Origin: an uncultured Lachnospiraceae bacterium | Lineage (GTDB): Bacteria > Bacillota > Clostridia > Lachnospirales > Lachnospiraceae | Reading direction: 5' to 3' | DNA: 64,000 bases | NCBI GenBank assembly: GCA_944381485.1 | Contig: CALWLI010000010.1 | Span: 62,001-126,000 of the forward strand | The notes under the pieces: generated by a model | Seen by the model: only the letters and a program-made list of their open reading frames with translations | What the model was told of the DNA's origin: nothing | The model's database searches: none | Program-made: the position numbers and the translations under genes | Shown here: positions 42,845 to 51,648 of the stretch, one piece after another | Layout of the letters: the number at the start of each line of letters is the position of its first letter | Position numbering within the stretch: the first letter of the stretch is position 1

Positions 42845-44422
42845 TTAGTTGGCAACCTTTACCTGATCAAGCTTATGGTACTCGATGGGATCGGGAACGA
42901 AGCCCTCAACCTTTGCGTTTGCTCCTACAACAACGTCGCTGTAATAGATAGGCGCGTTGTTGTTGATCTCCTTAAGGAGAACCTGAAGCTCCTTGTAGGT
43001 GTCAAGTCTTACCTGCTCGTCTGTTGTCTGTCTTGCCTCCTCTATGAGAGCGTCAACCTCGGGATCGTTGATGAATGTACGGTTTCCGGGTGCACCCTGC
43101 TGGCTTGAATGCTCAAGTGAGTAGAAGGTGTAGTCAGCATCCTTTGATGATGTGGTCCATCCGAAGATAGCCATGTCGTGATCTCCGTTTGAGGTCTGCT
43201 CGATGAATCTACCGAACTCCATAACCTCTACGTTACACTCTATTCCTACTTCCATAAGCATAGCTGTGATAGCCTGGCAAACCTCTATACGGGTCTGGCT
43301 GTCACTTGTCCAAAGGCTTGTTGAGAATCCGTCGGGATATCCTGCCTCTGCAAGAAGCTCCTTAGCTCTCTCGGGATTGTACTCATAAGCTCCGGGGCTT
43401 GAGTATCCGAATACGTCGGGAGCTATGATGGAATCTGCAACTGTACCTGCTCCGTTAAGGATAGTGTCAACGATGAGCTGACGGTCTATAGCAAGGTTTA
43501 TAGCCTCTCTTACTCTCACGTCGTCAAAAGGAGCCTTGTTCATGTTCATTGAGATGTACTCGCAGGCCATTGAAGGTCCCTCAAAGAGCTGAAGATCCGG
43601 GTTCTCTCTGATCTTGTCAACATCGTTGCTTGCCAAGGTGTAAGCGAGATCAACCTCACCTGTCTCAAGAGCGATAGTTCTCTGGGCAGCCTCGGGTATA
43701 ACCTTCATGATAAGGTTCTTTGTAGCGGGCTTTCCGCCGAAGTAATCATCGAATGCCTCAAGTGTTACAGAGTCACCCTGCTTCCACTCAACGAACTTAT
43801 AGGGTCCGCATCCGACGGGGTTTGTCTTGAATCCCTCCTCGTCAGCCTCAACTATAGCCTTGGGAACTATAGCTGCGAAGGGAACTGAAAGGTTCCTTAA
43901 TGCAGGAGCATAGGGGAACTTTGTGGTAACTGTAACTGTGTAGTCATCATTTACCTCTACGTTGTCGATGAAGTCAACGATGTAAGATACTGATGCTGAG
44001 TTGATAGCTCTGTCAAGTGAGAACTTAACGTCCTCTGCTGTAAGATCTGAGCCGTCGTGGAACTTGATGCCCTGACGGATCTTGAACACATATGTGAGAT
44101 CGTCAGTCTGCTCCCATGACTCTGCGATCTGGGGCTCCAGCTCGTTGGTAGCGGGGTTAACAACAGTAAGGGTATCAAATATCTGATCTGTTACCTCTAC
44201 TGCAGGAGTCTCCTTACCCTGATGGGGATCCATTGATGTAACGTCGGCTCCCTGTGCCCAGATGAGGGTATCCTTGTATCCTCCCTCTCCTGTTGATGCC
44301 TCTGCGGACTCACTTCCGCCGGTAGTTGTGGATGTCTCTCCACCGCCGCCGCAGCCTACAAGGCTCAAAGCCATTGTAGTAGCGAGGGCTAATGCAATAA
44401 GTCTTTTAATATTTTTTCTCAT
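42845..44422 (-). CDS. Peptide ABC transporter substrate-binding lipoprotein (family 5)
   Basis: A 525-residue extracytoplasmic oligopeptide- or dipeptide-binding protein. The signal peptide ends in the lipobox LVGCG (about residues 21-25), followed by a Gly/Ser/Thr linker. The SBP_bac_5 domain shows DVTSMDPHQGKETP and YVFKIRQGIKFHDGSDLTAE split across residues 110-130. GAGGAGG precedes the ATG. Unusually, it comes after the two permease and two ATPase genes and is followed by a hairpin and two hydrolase genes. Confidence 0.94.
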   Translation of the reverse strand: MRKNIKRLIALALATTMALSLVGCGGGGETSTTTGGSESAEASTGEGGYKDTLIWAQGADVTSMDPHQGKETPAVEVTDQIFDTLTVVNPATNELEPQIAESWEQTDDLTYVFKIRQGIKFHDGSDLTAEDVKFSLDRAINSASVSYIVDFIDNVEVNDDYTVTVTTKFPYAPALRNLSVPFAAIVPKAIVEADEEGFKTNPVGCGPYKFVEWKQGDSVTLEAFDDYFGGKPATKNLIMKVIPEAAQRTIALETGEVDLAYTLASNDVDKIRENPDLQLFEGPSMACEYISMNMNKAPFDDVRVREAINLAIDRQLIVDTILNGAGTVADSIIAPDVFGYSSPGAYEYNPERAKELLAEAGYPDGFSTSLWTSDSQTRIEVCQAITAMLMEVGIECNVEVMEFGRFIEQTSNGDHDMAIFGWTTSSKDADYTFYSLEHSSQQGAPGNRTFINDPEVDALIEEARQTTDEQVRLDTYKELQVLLKEINNNAPIYYSDVVVGANAKVEGFVPDPIEYHKLDQVKVAN

Positions 44423-44444
44423 ACTGCCTCCTCTTTATATAAAA

Positions 44445-45440
44445 TTATGCATTTGCATTTTCTTTAAGTTCCGGATCTCCTATCCTCTCGCAGGAAACGA
44501 AGTGGCCGGGCTCGATCTCCTTGAGACCGATATCAGGATTCTTACAGCAATCCTTCGCATAAGGACATCTCTTGTAGAATCTGCATCCGGGCTCCGGATC
44601 TATGGGAGAGGTGATCTCACCCTTCATGAGTATCCTGTTCATGGGATAATCCGGGTCAGGAATGGGTATGGCCGAAAGAAGGGCCTGGGTATAAGGGTGG
44701 GCCGGGTTCTTAAACAGAGTCTCTGTGGGAGCCATCTCCACCATCTGTCCGAGATACATAACCACGATGTTGTCCGAGAAATGCTTAACAACGGACAGGT
44801 TGTGGGTTATGAACATGTAGGTAAGTCCCAGATCGTCCTGCAGATCCTGCATGAGGTTAAGTATCTGTGCCTGTATCGAAACGTCGAGAGCTGATACCGG
44901 CTCATCGCAGACGATAAACTTGGGGTTAAGTGAAAGGGCTCTGGCTATTCCTATACGCTGTCTTCTTCCGCCGTCCAGCTCGTGGGGATAGGAGTTTTTA
45001 AGTCTCTCAGCAAGTCCTACCATTTCCATGAGCTCCGAGACTCTCTTCTGAAGCGCATCCTTGTCCTTTTTGGTGTACATCTTCTGTATCAGCATGGGAG
45101 CCGCAATGGCCTCGCTGACTGTGAGACGAGGGTTGAGAGATGCAAAAGGATCCTGAAAGACGATCTGCATATCTCTCCTCAGCTGTTTCATTTTATTTTT
45201 ATCATATTCGAGTATATTGTTGCCCTCAAAGAAGACCTTTCCCGCAGTGGGCTCGTGAAGTCTCAAAATAGCTCTTCCCATTGTAGACTTTCCGCAACCT
45301 GACTCTCCAACGACTCCTAAGGTCTCGCCCTCGTTTATGGAGAAATTGACATTGTCTACTGCGTGGAGCAAGCCGCCGGGAGTGTTAAAGTATTTCTTCA
45401 GGCCCTCTACTCTCAAGAGTTCTTTTTTATTTTCCTTCAT
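44445..45440 (-). CDS. Oligopeptide ABC transporter ATP-binding protein (OppF/DppF type)
   Basis: A 331-residue ATPase. Walker A GESGCGKST is at about residues 43-51, the signature region is ELDGGRRQRIGIARAL (the OppF variant of LSGGQ), and Walker B precedes VSALDVSIQ. The C-terminal oligo_HPY segment has the Cys-rich PGCRFYKRCPYAKDCC, which in related transporters binds an iron-sulfur cluster. AAAGGAG precedes the ATG, 12 bases behind the partner ATPase. Confidence 0.95.
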   Translation of the reverse strand: MKENKKELLRVEGLKKYFNTPGGLLHAVDNVNFSINEGETLGVVGESGCGKSTMGRAILRLHEPTAGKVFFEGNNILEYDKNKMKQLRRDMQIVFQDPFASLNPRLTVSEAIAAPMLIQKMYTKKDKDALQKRVSELMEMVGLAERLKNSYPHELDGGRRQRIGIARALSLNPKFIVCDEPVSALDVSIQAQILNLMQDLQDDLGLTYMFITHNLSVVKHFSDNIVVMYLGQMVEMAPTETLFKNPAHPYTQALLSAIPIPDPDYPMNRILMKGEITSPIDPEPGCRFYKRCPYAKDCCKNPDIGLKEIEPGHFVSCERIGDPELKENANA

Positions 45441-45452
45441 ATCAACACTCCT

Positions 45453-46430
45453 TTACTTCTCTTCCTGTGCAAGTATGCAGCGGACCACATGTTCTCCGCC
45501 GACATTTACCATATCAGGCACCTTCTCGCGGCACTTGTCCGTAGCGTACTTACATCTGTCACTGAATTTACATCCCTTGGGAAGATTTGTGGGATCCGGC
45601 ATAAGGCCTTCTATGGTCTGCAGCCTTCTTACGTTCTCCACAAGATTGGGGATGGAGGCCATAAGTCCCTTGGTGTAGGGGTGACGCATGTCCTTGTAGA
45701 CCTCTCTCAAAGTTCCGTACTCCACTATCTCGCCGGCGTAGACTATACCAACGTAATCGCAGGTCTGTGCAACGACACCCAGGTCATGGGTTATGAGAAG
45801 CATTGAGGTGTTGTCTTTTGTCTTAAGCTTCTGTATAAGGTCAAGCACCTGAGCCTGAATGGTAACATCAAGAGCTGTGGTGGGCTCGTCCGCTATAAGG
45901 AGCTTGGGCTGACAGGCAAGGGCAATAGCGATTATAACTCTTTGCTTCATACCTCCTGAGAACTGGTGAGGGTACTCATGTCCTCTCTCTGCAGGGATAC
46001 CTACCAGCTCCAGCATATCGTCGGCCTTCTTCTCGGCCTCTTTCTTTGAAATATGGTTGTGCTGAAGGATTACCTCCATTATCTGCTCTCTCACCGTCAT
46101 TACAGGGTTAAGAGATGTCATGGGGTCCTGAAAGATCATGGATATATGCTGACCCCTTATCTTTCTCATCTCATCCTCGGAGATCTTAAGGAGATCCTTT
46201 CCGTCGTATATGACCTCTCCGCTTACCACTTTTCCGGGAGGGCTGGGGATGAGCCTTAGGATTCCCTTTGCCAGCGTTGTCTTTCCTGCTCCGGTCTCGC
46301 CCACAAGGCCCAAGGTCTTTCCGGTATATATATCTATGCTGACTCCGTTAAGGGCTTCAACAACGCCGTCATCAGTCTCGTAACGGATGACCAGGTCCTT
46401 AACTTCCAATAATTTATTATTATCCGCCAT
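45453..46430 (-). CDS. Oligopeptide ABC transporter ATP-binding protein (OppD/DppD type)
   Basis: A 325-residue ATPase with Walker A GETGAGKTT, the signature FSGGMKQRV and Walker B ending DEPTTALDVT. The C-terminal oligo_HPY region carries KGCKFSDRCKYATDKC, again a Cys cluster. GGAAAGGAAG precedes the ATG. It pairs with the OppF-type ATPase to form the nucleotide-binding dimer. Confidence 0.95.
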   Translation of the reverse strand: MADNNKLLEVKDLVIRYETDDGVVEALNGVSIDIYTGKTLGLVGETGAGKTTLAKGILRLIPSPPGKVVSGEVIYDGKDLLKISEDEMRKIRGQHISMIFQDPMTSLNPVMTVREQIMEVILQHNHISKKEAEKKADDMLELVGIPAERGHEYPHQFSGGMKQRVIIAIALACQPKLLIADEPTTALDVTIQAQVLDLIQKLKTKDNTSMLLITHDLGVVAQTCDYVGIVYAGEIVEYGTLREVYKDMRHPYTKGLMASIPNLVENVRRLQTIEGLMPDPTNLPKGCKFSDRCKYATDKCREKVPDMVNVGGEHVVRCILAQEEK

Positions 46431-46466
46431 TTTCTATTCTTCCTTTCCTAAAAGTTCGAGCTTGCG

Positions 46467-47372
46467 TTAGTTCTTAAGTCTGGGATCAAGAGCGTCTCTC
46501 AGACCGTCGCCCACAACGTTTAAGGCGAGGATGGTGAGCATTATGCCCATACCGGGAATGACTGTGATGTGCCATGAGTCACGAATGTAGGTCCTTGCAC
46601 TTGAGAGCATGGATCCCCACTCGGGAGTAGGAGGCTGAACACCCATTCCGATGAAGGAAAGTCCCGCTATTGAAAGTATAGCTCCCGCAACGCCCAGAGT
46701 TGTCTGTACTATGATGGGCGCCATGGCGTTGGGTAATATATATTTAAAGATCAAGGTGGGGTCGTTGGCTCCTACCGCTCTGGCCGCCTCAACGAACTCC
46801 TGATCCTTAACTGTCATTATAGATGCCCTGACTGTTCTGGCGAAGGTAGGGATATAAGATATTCCTATAGCCAAAAGCACGTTTACAAGGCTTGTTCCGA
46901 AGGCTGCAACTATAGCTATAGCGAGAAGCATTGAGGGGATAGCCAAAAGGATATCCATAAACCTCATTATTACGTTGTCCGTAGTCTTTCCGTAATATCC
47001 TGCTGCCGCTCCCAGAAGCCCTCCCAGGATTCCTGAGATAATGATAGCTATAACTCCCATAAACAGAGAGGAGCGCACTGCCCAAAGCATACGAAGGAGC
47101 ATATCTCTTCCGAACTCATCAAGTCCGAAGGGATGCTCAAGGCTCGGGGGATCAAGCCTTCCCCTGAGGTTCTGCTTTATTACATAGTTCTCATATATAT
47201 AATTGTTTGTCACAAGATCGACAACGATGGTTCCCACAGCTATTAAGACCAAAATAGCAAGGAAGACCAAGCCGACCATGGCCAATTTATTCTTTTTGAA
47301 CCTTCTCCAGGCGTCCTGCCACAGCGAGCGCTGCTTTACGCCTGAGACCTGTGCTGTATTATCTTTTTTCAC
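46467..47372 (-). CDS. Oligopeptide ABC transporter permease (OppC/DppC type)
   Basis: A 301-residue membrane subunit with an N-terminal cytoplasmic basic segment, six hydrophobic segments and the EAA loop EAARAVGANDPTLIFKYILP near residues 198-217. The start is GTG with AAGGAG about ten bases upstream. It lies 14 bases behind the partner permease. DEFGRDMLLRMLWA near residue 85 is conserved in OppC/DppC. Confidence 0.94.
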   Translation of the reverse strand: MKKDNTAQVSGVKQRSLWQDAWRRFKKNKLAMVGLVFLAILVLIAVGTIVVDLVTNNYIYENYVIKQNLRGRLDPPSLEHPFGLDEFGRDMLLRMLWAVRSSLFMGVIAIIISGILGGLLGAAAGYYGKTTDNVIMRFMDILLAIPSMLLAIAIVAAFGTSLVNVLLAIGISYIPTFARTVRASIMTVKDQEFVEAARAVGANDPTLIFKYILPNAMAPIIVQTTLGVAGAILSIAGLSFIGMGVQPPTPEWGSMLSSARTYIRDSWHITVIPGMGIMLTILALNVVGDGLRDALDPRLKN

Positions 47373-47386
47373 CTGTCCGTCTCTCC

Positions 47387-48334
47387 TTACTTTTTCTTAT
47401 ACTGTGACTTTATTCTCGGATCGATATAAGCGTAAACTATGTCAACGATCAGGTTGACTACTGAGAACATTACCGCCATAAATACTACCGAGCCCAAAAC
47501 AAGAGGTATGTCCTTAGACTTTATGGAATCTACCATAAGTCTTCCGAGTCCGGGCCAAGAGAATACAGTCTCTGTAAGCATAGCTCCTCCGAGAAGTGAG
47601 CCGAACTGAAGTCCCACAGCTGTAACGATGGGGATAAGGGCATTCCTCAGCATGTGCTTTATCGTTACAGTCTTCTCAGATACTCCCTTTGCTCTCGCTG
47701 TGCTGATGTAATCCTGACGTATTACCTCGAGCATGGAGGAACGGGTCATTCTTGTTATCGTTGCAGCCGACATGGTTCCCAGAGTTATGGACGGCAGGAT
47801 CAAGCTCTTTACCAGTTCCATACCTCCGTCTCCCATTCCCTGTGAGGGAAGCCACCCGAGGTTAAGTGAGAACACGATAACCAGAAGCAGTCCAAGCCAG
47901 AAGGCGGGCATTGAAACTCCGATGAGTGCAACCACCATTGTGCAGTTGTCCATAAGAGAATACTGTTTCTTTGCGGAAATGATACCTGTGGGGATTCCTA
48001 TTATAAGAGCCACACAGATACCGCAGAGAGCCAGTATCGCTGTGTTGGGGAAACGCTCAGTAACCTGTTCCCACACGCTTAAGCTGTTCTTATAAGAGGT
48101 TCCCAGATCTCCGTGAAGCATATCCACCACATAATTGAAGTAGCGGACAAGCAGAGGATCGTTGAGGCCAAGCTCTTCCCTCTTCATGGCCAAAGCTTCC
48201 GCGGAAGCTCTGTCACCCAGAATCATAGCAGCCGGATCTCCCGGTGACATGTTCAGGATGAAAAAGACTATGAAGGTAACACCCAGAAGAACGGGGATCA
48301 TCATCAAAAGTCTTTTAATGATATACTTATACAT
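47387..48334 (-). CDS. Oligopeptide ABC transporter permease (OppB/DppB type)
   Basis: A 315-residue membrane subunit starting MYKYIIKRLLMMIPVLLGVT, a very typical OppB/DppB start, with six hydrophobic segments and the EAA loop around STARAKGVSEKTVTIKHMLRNA split near residues 222-243. GGGAGGG precedes the ATG. It is the first gene of the operon, behind a leader of about 360 bases. The five transporter subunits are complete. Confidence 0.95.
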   Translation of the reverse strand: MYKYIIKRLLMMIPVLLGVTFIVFFILNMSPGDPAAMILGDRASAEALAMKREELGLNDPLLVRYFNYVVDMLHGDLGTSYKNSLSVWEQVTERFPNTAILALCGICVALIIGIPTGIISAKKQYSLMDNCTMVVALIGVSMPAFWLGLLLVIVFSLNLGWLPSQGMGDGGMELVKSLILPSITLGTMSAATITRMTRSSMLEVIRQDYISTARAKGVSEKTVTIKHMLRNALIPIVTAVGLQFGSLLGGAMLTETVFSWPGLGRLMVDSIKSKDIPLVLGSVVFMAVMFSVVNLIVDIVYAYIDPRIKSQYKKK

Positions 48335-48840
48335 TTTCTTCCCTCCCTACATGGAATTATTTATATATCGGCGGTCTCTCCTTTTAAGAAAGCCGAATAT
48401 AAAACATATTGGATCGTCATAATCCGTTTATAAAAGACCCGGCATGATAAAAAGACAAAAAAATAGCGCACCTCATCCGGAATTTTAAGAGATCCCGTCT
48501 GAATATGCCCTTTTAAATTCTAAATCACATTCTGATTAGAAAAATTGATATGCGAAAAAGAGGTGACTGATGCGGCTATAATGCTTGTAAGTTTAACGTA
48601 GGTCATCATAATAACAGTTCAACCTCCCACAGCTGAAGCAGTCAGCTGTCATACCGGATTAAGCAAAAAACAAGTCTGTACTCAAGTCTTCTTTATACGC
48701 CTTATAGTAGCATTCTTGGAATAAATTGTCAATTTTTAATATTTTTTTATTGATTTTTTCTTCCTGAATTGATACTTTTATATTAATTTCTACATTAATT
48801 TATTTAAAAAAACTTTTGTGTTATTTAAGGAGGTTTTTCA
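48335..48840. other. 506-bp intergenic region: leader of the peptide operon and divergent promoter region
   Basis: On the minus strand a leader of about 360 bases runs from the promoter at 48704-48732 to the OppB start. It holds a perfect 8-bp hairpin (ACAGCTGA at 48629-48636 with TCAGCTGT at 48642-48649), a possible 29-codon open frame (48520-48609, start MMTYVKL) whose GGGAGG lies 13 bases upstream, an ATCCGG/CCGGAT long-range pair and a seven-T run near 48464. On the plus strand TTGATA (48769-48774) and TACATT (48791-48796) may serve the gene at 48841. No known riboswitch class was matched by eye. Confidence 0.5.
48704..48732 (-). promoter_or_regulatory. Promoter of the peptide uptake operon
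   Basis: TTGACA (48727-48732) and TACTAT (48704-48709) on the minus strand with 17-base spacing. The predicted start lies near 48697, leaving a long untranslated leader. Confidence 0.75.
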
Positions 48841-49917
48841 ATGAAGCAGATAGGAGGATATTTCACTATAGAAAGTCCGCTTCCCGAGGAAAATCATTTC
48901 TTGGAGGGCCTTTGCCCCAAGGAGGGAGAACTCAAATACCTTATGTCCGGCCGATGTGCCAATTGCCTTGCTCTTAAAGATAACGGCATAAACGATAAGA
49001 AAAAGGTCGCTTATGTCCCCATTTATACCTGTGAGACAGTTATTGCCCCCTTCGTAAAAGAGGGCTACAGTCTCATTTTTTATGATTTCAAAAAGGATAT
49101 GACCCCTATCTTTGATCCGGCTGTGCTTGATCGGATAAGCATCATATCCATCTGCGGCTACTATGGTTTTTCCCGCTATGACAGGAGTTTTGTGGATGAA
49201 TGCAAAAGAAGAGGCATAACTGTTATAGAGGATACCACCCACTCCATATTTTCCGAGGACGGCATATATCCGGGCTGCGACTATGTTGTGGGAAGCCTCA
49301 GGAAATGGATAGGAGTGCCTGCGGGGGGCTTTGCCATAAAGATGAAGGGAAAGTTTCTTGTCTCCCCCGAAGCTATACATGCCGAGCATATAAAGATGAG
49401 GACAGACGGACTTAAAGAGCTTACAAGACTCGCATCAGAGCCTCTCACAGAGGAGGTCATGGAGAAAAAGGCGGCAGCCTCCACTCTTCTCTGGGACAGC
49501 GAGCTTCTCTTAAGAAAGATATTCGACAGCCAAGAGAGCGATGAACTTTCTATAAACATTATAAAGCATTTTGATTTTGACGAGCTTAAGAGGCGCCGCA
49601 GGGAAAATTACGCCTATCTCCTCTCTCACTGCCCTGAAAGCGATAAATTCAAGGTAGTATTCGATGAGCTTGATGAAAAGACCGTTCCCAGCCATTTTAC
49701 ACTCTATGTAAATGACAGGGACTCCTTCAAAGCCTTTATGGAGGAGAGGGGCATACATGCCACCACCTACTGGCCTGTAGGTCCCGAGGTGGACTTAAGG
49801 GGGCATGATGATGCCGCATACATCTATGACCACGTAATATCCCTCTCCTGCGATCAGAGGAATACCGTCGAGGATATGCAGTATATCTGCGATGCTCTGG
49901 CCGAGTTCATCGGTTGA
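48841..49917 (+). CDS. DegT/DnrJ/EryC1-type PLP-dependent aminotransferase-like protein
   Basis: A 358-residue cytoplasmic fold-type I PLP protein. The PLP Lys lies in SLRKWIGVPAGGF near residue 150, preceded by VIEDTTHSIF, where the cofactor-binding Asp sits. DegT enzymes transaminate nucleotide-linked keto-sugars, but no sugar-nucleotide genes are near, so the role is open. AAGGAGG precedes the ATG. RidA follows 70 bases later on the same strand, which fits, since RidA clears enamine and imine products of PLP enzymes. Confidence 0.85.
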   Translation: MKQIGGYFTIESPLPEENHFLEGLCPKEGELKYLMSGRCANCLALKDNGINDKKKVAYVPIYTCETVIAPFVKEGYSLIFYDFKKDMTPIFDPAVLDRISIISICGYYGFSRYDRSFVDECKRRGITVIEDTTHSIFSEDGIYPGCDYVVGSLRKWIGVPAGGFAIKMKGKFLVSPEAIHAEHIKMRTDGLKELTRLASEPLTEEVMEKKAAASTLLWDSELLLRKIFDSQESDELSINIIKHFDFDELKRRRRENYAYLLSHCPESDKFKVVFDELDEKTVPSHFTLYVNDRDSFKAFMEERGIHATTYWPVGPEVDLRGHDDAAYIYDHVISLSCDQRNTVEDMQYICDALAEFIG

Positions 49918-49986
49918 CTGTAATTTTTATACATGTTATTATTTATGTGTTAAATAAAAAATTTTTAAATGGAGAGGTATAAAGAA

Positions 49987-50373
49987 ATGAGCATTAAAGC
50001 AATCGCAACAGAAAAAGCACCTGCAGCTATCGGACCTTACTCACAGGCTGTAAAGGCAGGAGATTTTATCTATGTTTCAGGTCAGCTTCCCATTGACCCT
50101 GCAACAGGAGCTTTCGCTTCAGACGAGATCAAGGGACAGACAAAGCAGTCTCTCACCAACATCAAGGCTATACTTGAAAAGGAAGGACTTGACATGTCAG
50201 CAGTTGTAAAGACTACTGTATTCATGAAGGATCTTGCAGGCTTCGGAGATATGAACGGCGTATACGCTGAGTTCTTCAATGAGCCCTACCCTGCAAGAGC
50301 GGCTTTCCAGGTAGCAGCTCTTCCCAAGGACGCTCTGGTAGAGATAGAGGTAGTTGCTTACGCAGGAAAGTAA
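49987..50373 (+). CDS. RidA-family enamine/imine deaminase
   Basis: A 128-residue protein that hydrolyses reactive 2-aminoacrylate-type intermediates. The core motifs [20 protein letters not shown] and the C-terminal signature [20 protein letters not shown], of which the Arg binds the substrate carboxylate, are clear. The ATG at 49987 has GGAGAGG nine bases upstream; an ATG six codons earlier abuts that site. A strong terminator follows. Confidence 0.95.
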   Translation: MSIKAIATEKAPAAIGPYSQAVKAGDFIYVSGQLPIDPATGAFASDEIKGQTKQSLTNIKAILEKEGLDMSAVVKTTVFMKDLAGFGDMNGVYAEFFNEPYPARAAFQVAALPKDALVEIEVVAYAGK

Positions 50374-50424
50374 TTGCCGATTTGATCAGGCATTATGATC
50401 TGTAAGCATAAAGTGAAATAAGTT

Positions 50425-50490
50425 AAGCCCGGTCACAGGAGAAAGGCTTCCGGCAGAAATGCCAAGCCTGACCTGCGAACCGGGCTTTTT
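50425..50490. terminator. Highly structured terminator after ridA
   Basis: Outer arms AAGCCCGGT and ACCGGGCTT, a middle CAGG/CCTG stem and an inner AGGCTT...AAGCCT stem capped by GGCA-GAAA-TGCC give a long stacked hairpin followed by TTTTTGTTTTG on the plus strand. It lies between converging genes and may also help end the minus-strand ddh transcript. Confidence 0.85.
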
Positions 50491-50503
50491 GTTTTGTTAT
50501 ATA

Positions 50504-51487
50504 TTACAGCATATGTTTTCTCAATTCTTCTCCTGACAGAGGGCTGAGATAGGCGGGCGCAATGTCAAAAACTGTGAGAGCGCCTGTCTTACCCTCTCTG
50601 TTAAGTCTTGCCACAGCTCTGGCAAAGGCAAGGAGGACTGAGGATGTAAAATAAGGGTTTGAATCCAGCTTAAGCTTATACTCTATGACATCCTTGTACT
50701 CATTTTCAGGTCCGGTCTCGCCGCTTCTTATCACCGTTCCTCCGTGGGGCATTCCGCTGTGATCTCTCTTCAGCTCTTCCATGGTCACAAAATGGACCGT
50801 AGTGTCGTAGTCGGCAAAATAGTTTGGCATATTTACTATCTGAGACTCTATAGCCTCAAGGTCAGCACCGTCCTTGGCCACTACAAAGCACTCTCTTGTG
50901 TGCTTCTGTCTTGTGGTAAGCTCGGGCTTTTCTCCGCTCTTTGCAGCCTCGAGGGCTTCCTTTACCGGAATGGTATACTGCCTTGCATCAAGCACTCCCT
51001 CTATCCTTCTTATGGCATCACTGTGTCCCTGGCTTATGCCCTTTCCCCAGAAGGTATAGTCCTTTCCCGAGGGAAGTATGCAGCTTCCGTAAAGCCTTGC
51101 CAAAGAAAACATTCCGGGATCCCAGCCGCAGGATATGAGGGCTGTCTTTCCGGCCTTCAGGGCTGATGCGCAGACTGAGTCAAAATGCTCTGATATATTT
51201 GCATGAGTGTCAAAGCTGTCCACCACATTAAACATGCTCGCATACTCAGGAGTCTGCTTAGGGAGATCTGTTGCGCTTCCTCCGCAAAGTATCATAACAT
51301 CTATATCATCCTTGTGATCCGCCGCCTCCTCGATGTTAAAAACACGAGTTCCCTCAGCGGCTTTCACAGAAGCCTTGTCTCTTCTCGTGAACACACCATA
51401 AAGCTCCATGTCAGGATTCTTCCTGATCTCGGATTCTATTCCTCTCCCGAGGTTTCCGTATCCAAGTACACCAATTTTTACAGTCAT
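50504..51487 (-). CDS. ddh: meso-Diaminopimelate dehydrogenase
   Basis: NADPH-dependent enzyme that makes meso-DAP directly from tetrahydrodipicolinate and ammonia, bypassing the acylated branches. The 327-residue protein has the Rossmann loop GVLGYGNLGRG at the N-terminus, the substrate-pocket phrase SCGWDPGMFSLARLYG near residue 120-135 and GGTVIRSGETG toward the end. The ATG at 51487 has AAAGGAGG seven bases upstream. It completes the DAP route with dapA and dapB in this window and supplies MurE. Confidence 0.94.
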   Translation of the reverse strand: MTVKIGVLGYGNLGRGIESEIRKNPDMELYGVFTRRDKASVKAAEGTRVFNIEEAADHKDDIDVMILCGGSATDLPKQTPEYASMFNVVDSFDTHANISEHFDSVCASALKAGKTALISCGWDPGMFSLARLYGSCILPSGKDYTFWGKGISQGHSDAIRRIEGVLDARQYTIPVKEALEAAKSGEKPELTTRQKHTRECFVVAKDGADLEAIESQIVNMPNYFADYDTTVHFVTMEELKRDHSGMPHGGTVIRSGETGPENEYKDVIEYKLKLDSNPYFTSSVLLAFARAVARLNREGKTGALTVFDIAPAYLSPLSGEELRKHML

Positions 51488-51648
51488 AGTATCCTCCTTT
51501 AAAGCTTTTATTTTTTTACTTATTAAATAATAATTACAGCTTTTTTTCCCGTCAAGCTCATTTATCATCTTTTATCTTAATTTTCTTTATGCTAATCTTT
51601 ATATAACATATACTTATGAGAGCTTTAAAGCTCAAGGGGGAAAGTAGG

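Noticed and set aside
48520-48609. 29-codon leader peptide gene in the peptide operon leader
   Set aside because: Not listed as a gene because the GGGAGG is 13 bases from the ATG, too far for a good site; it is kept only as part of the leader finding.
48335-48840. Lysine riboswitch in the intergenic region
   Set aside because: AAGAGGTG on the plus strand looked suggestive, but the conserved GGGGAG and GCCGAAG elements and P1 pairing are absent.
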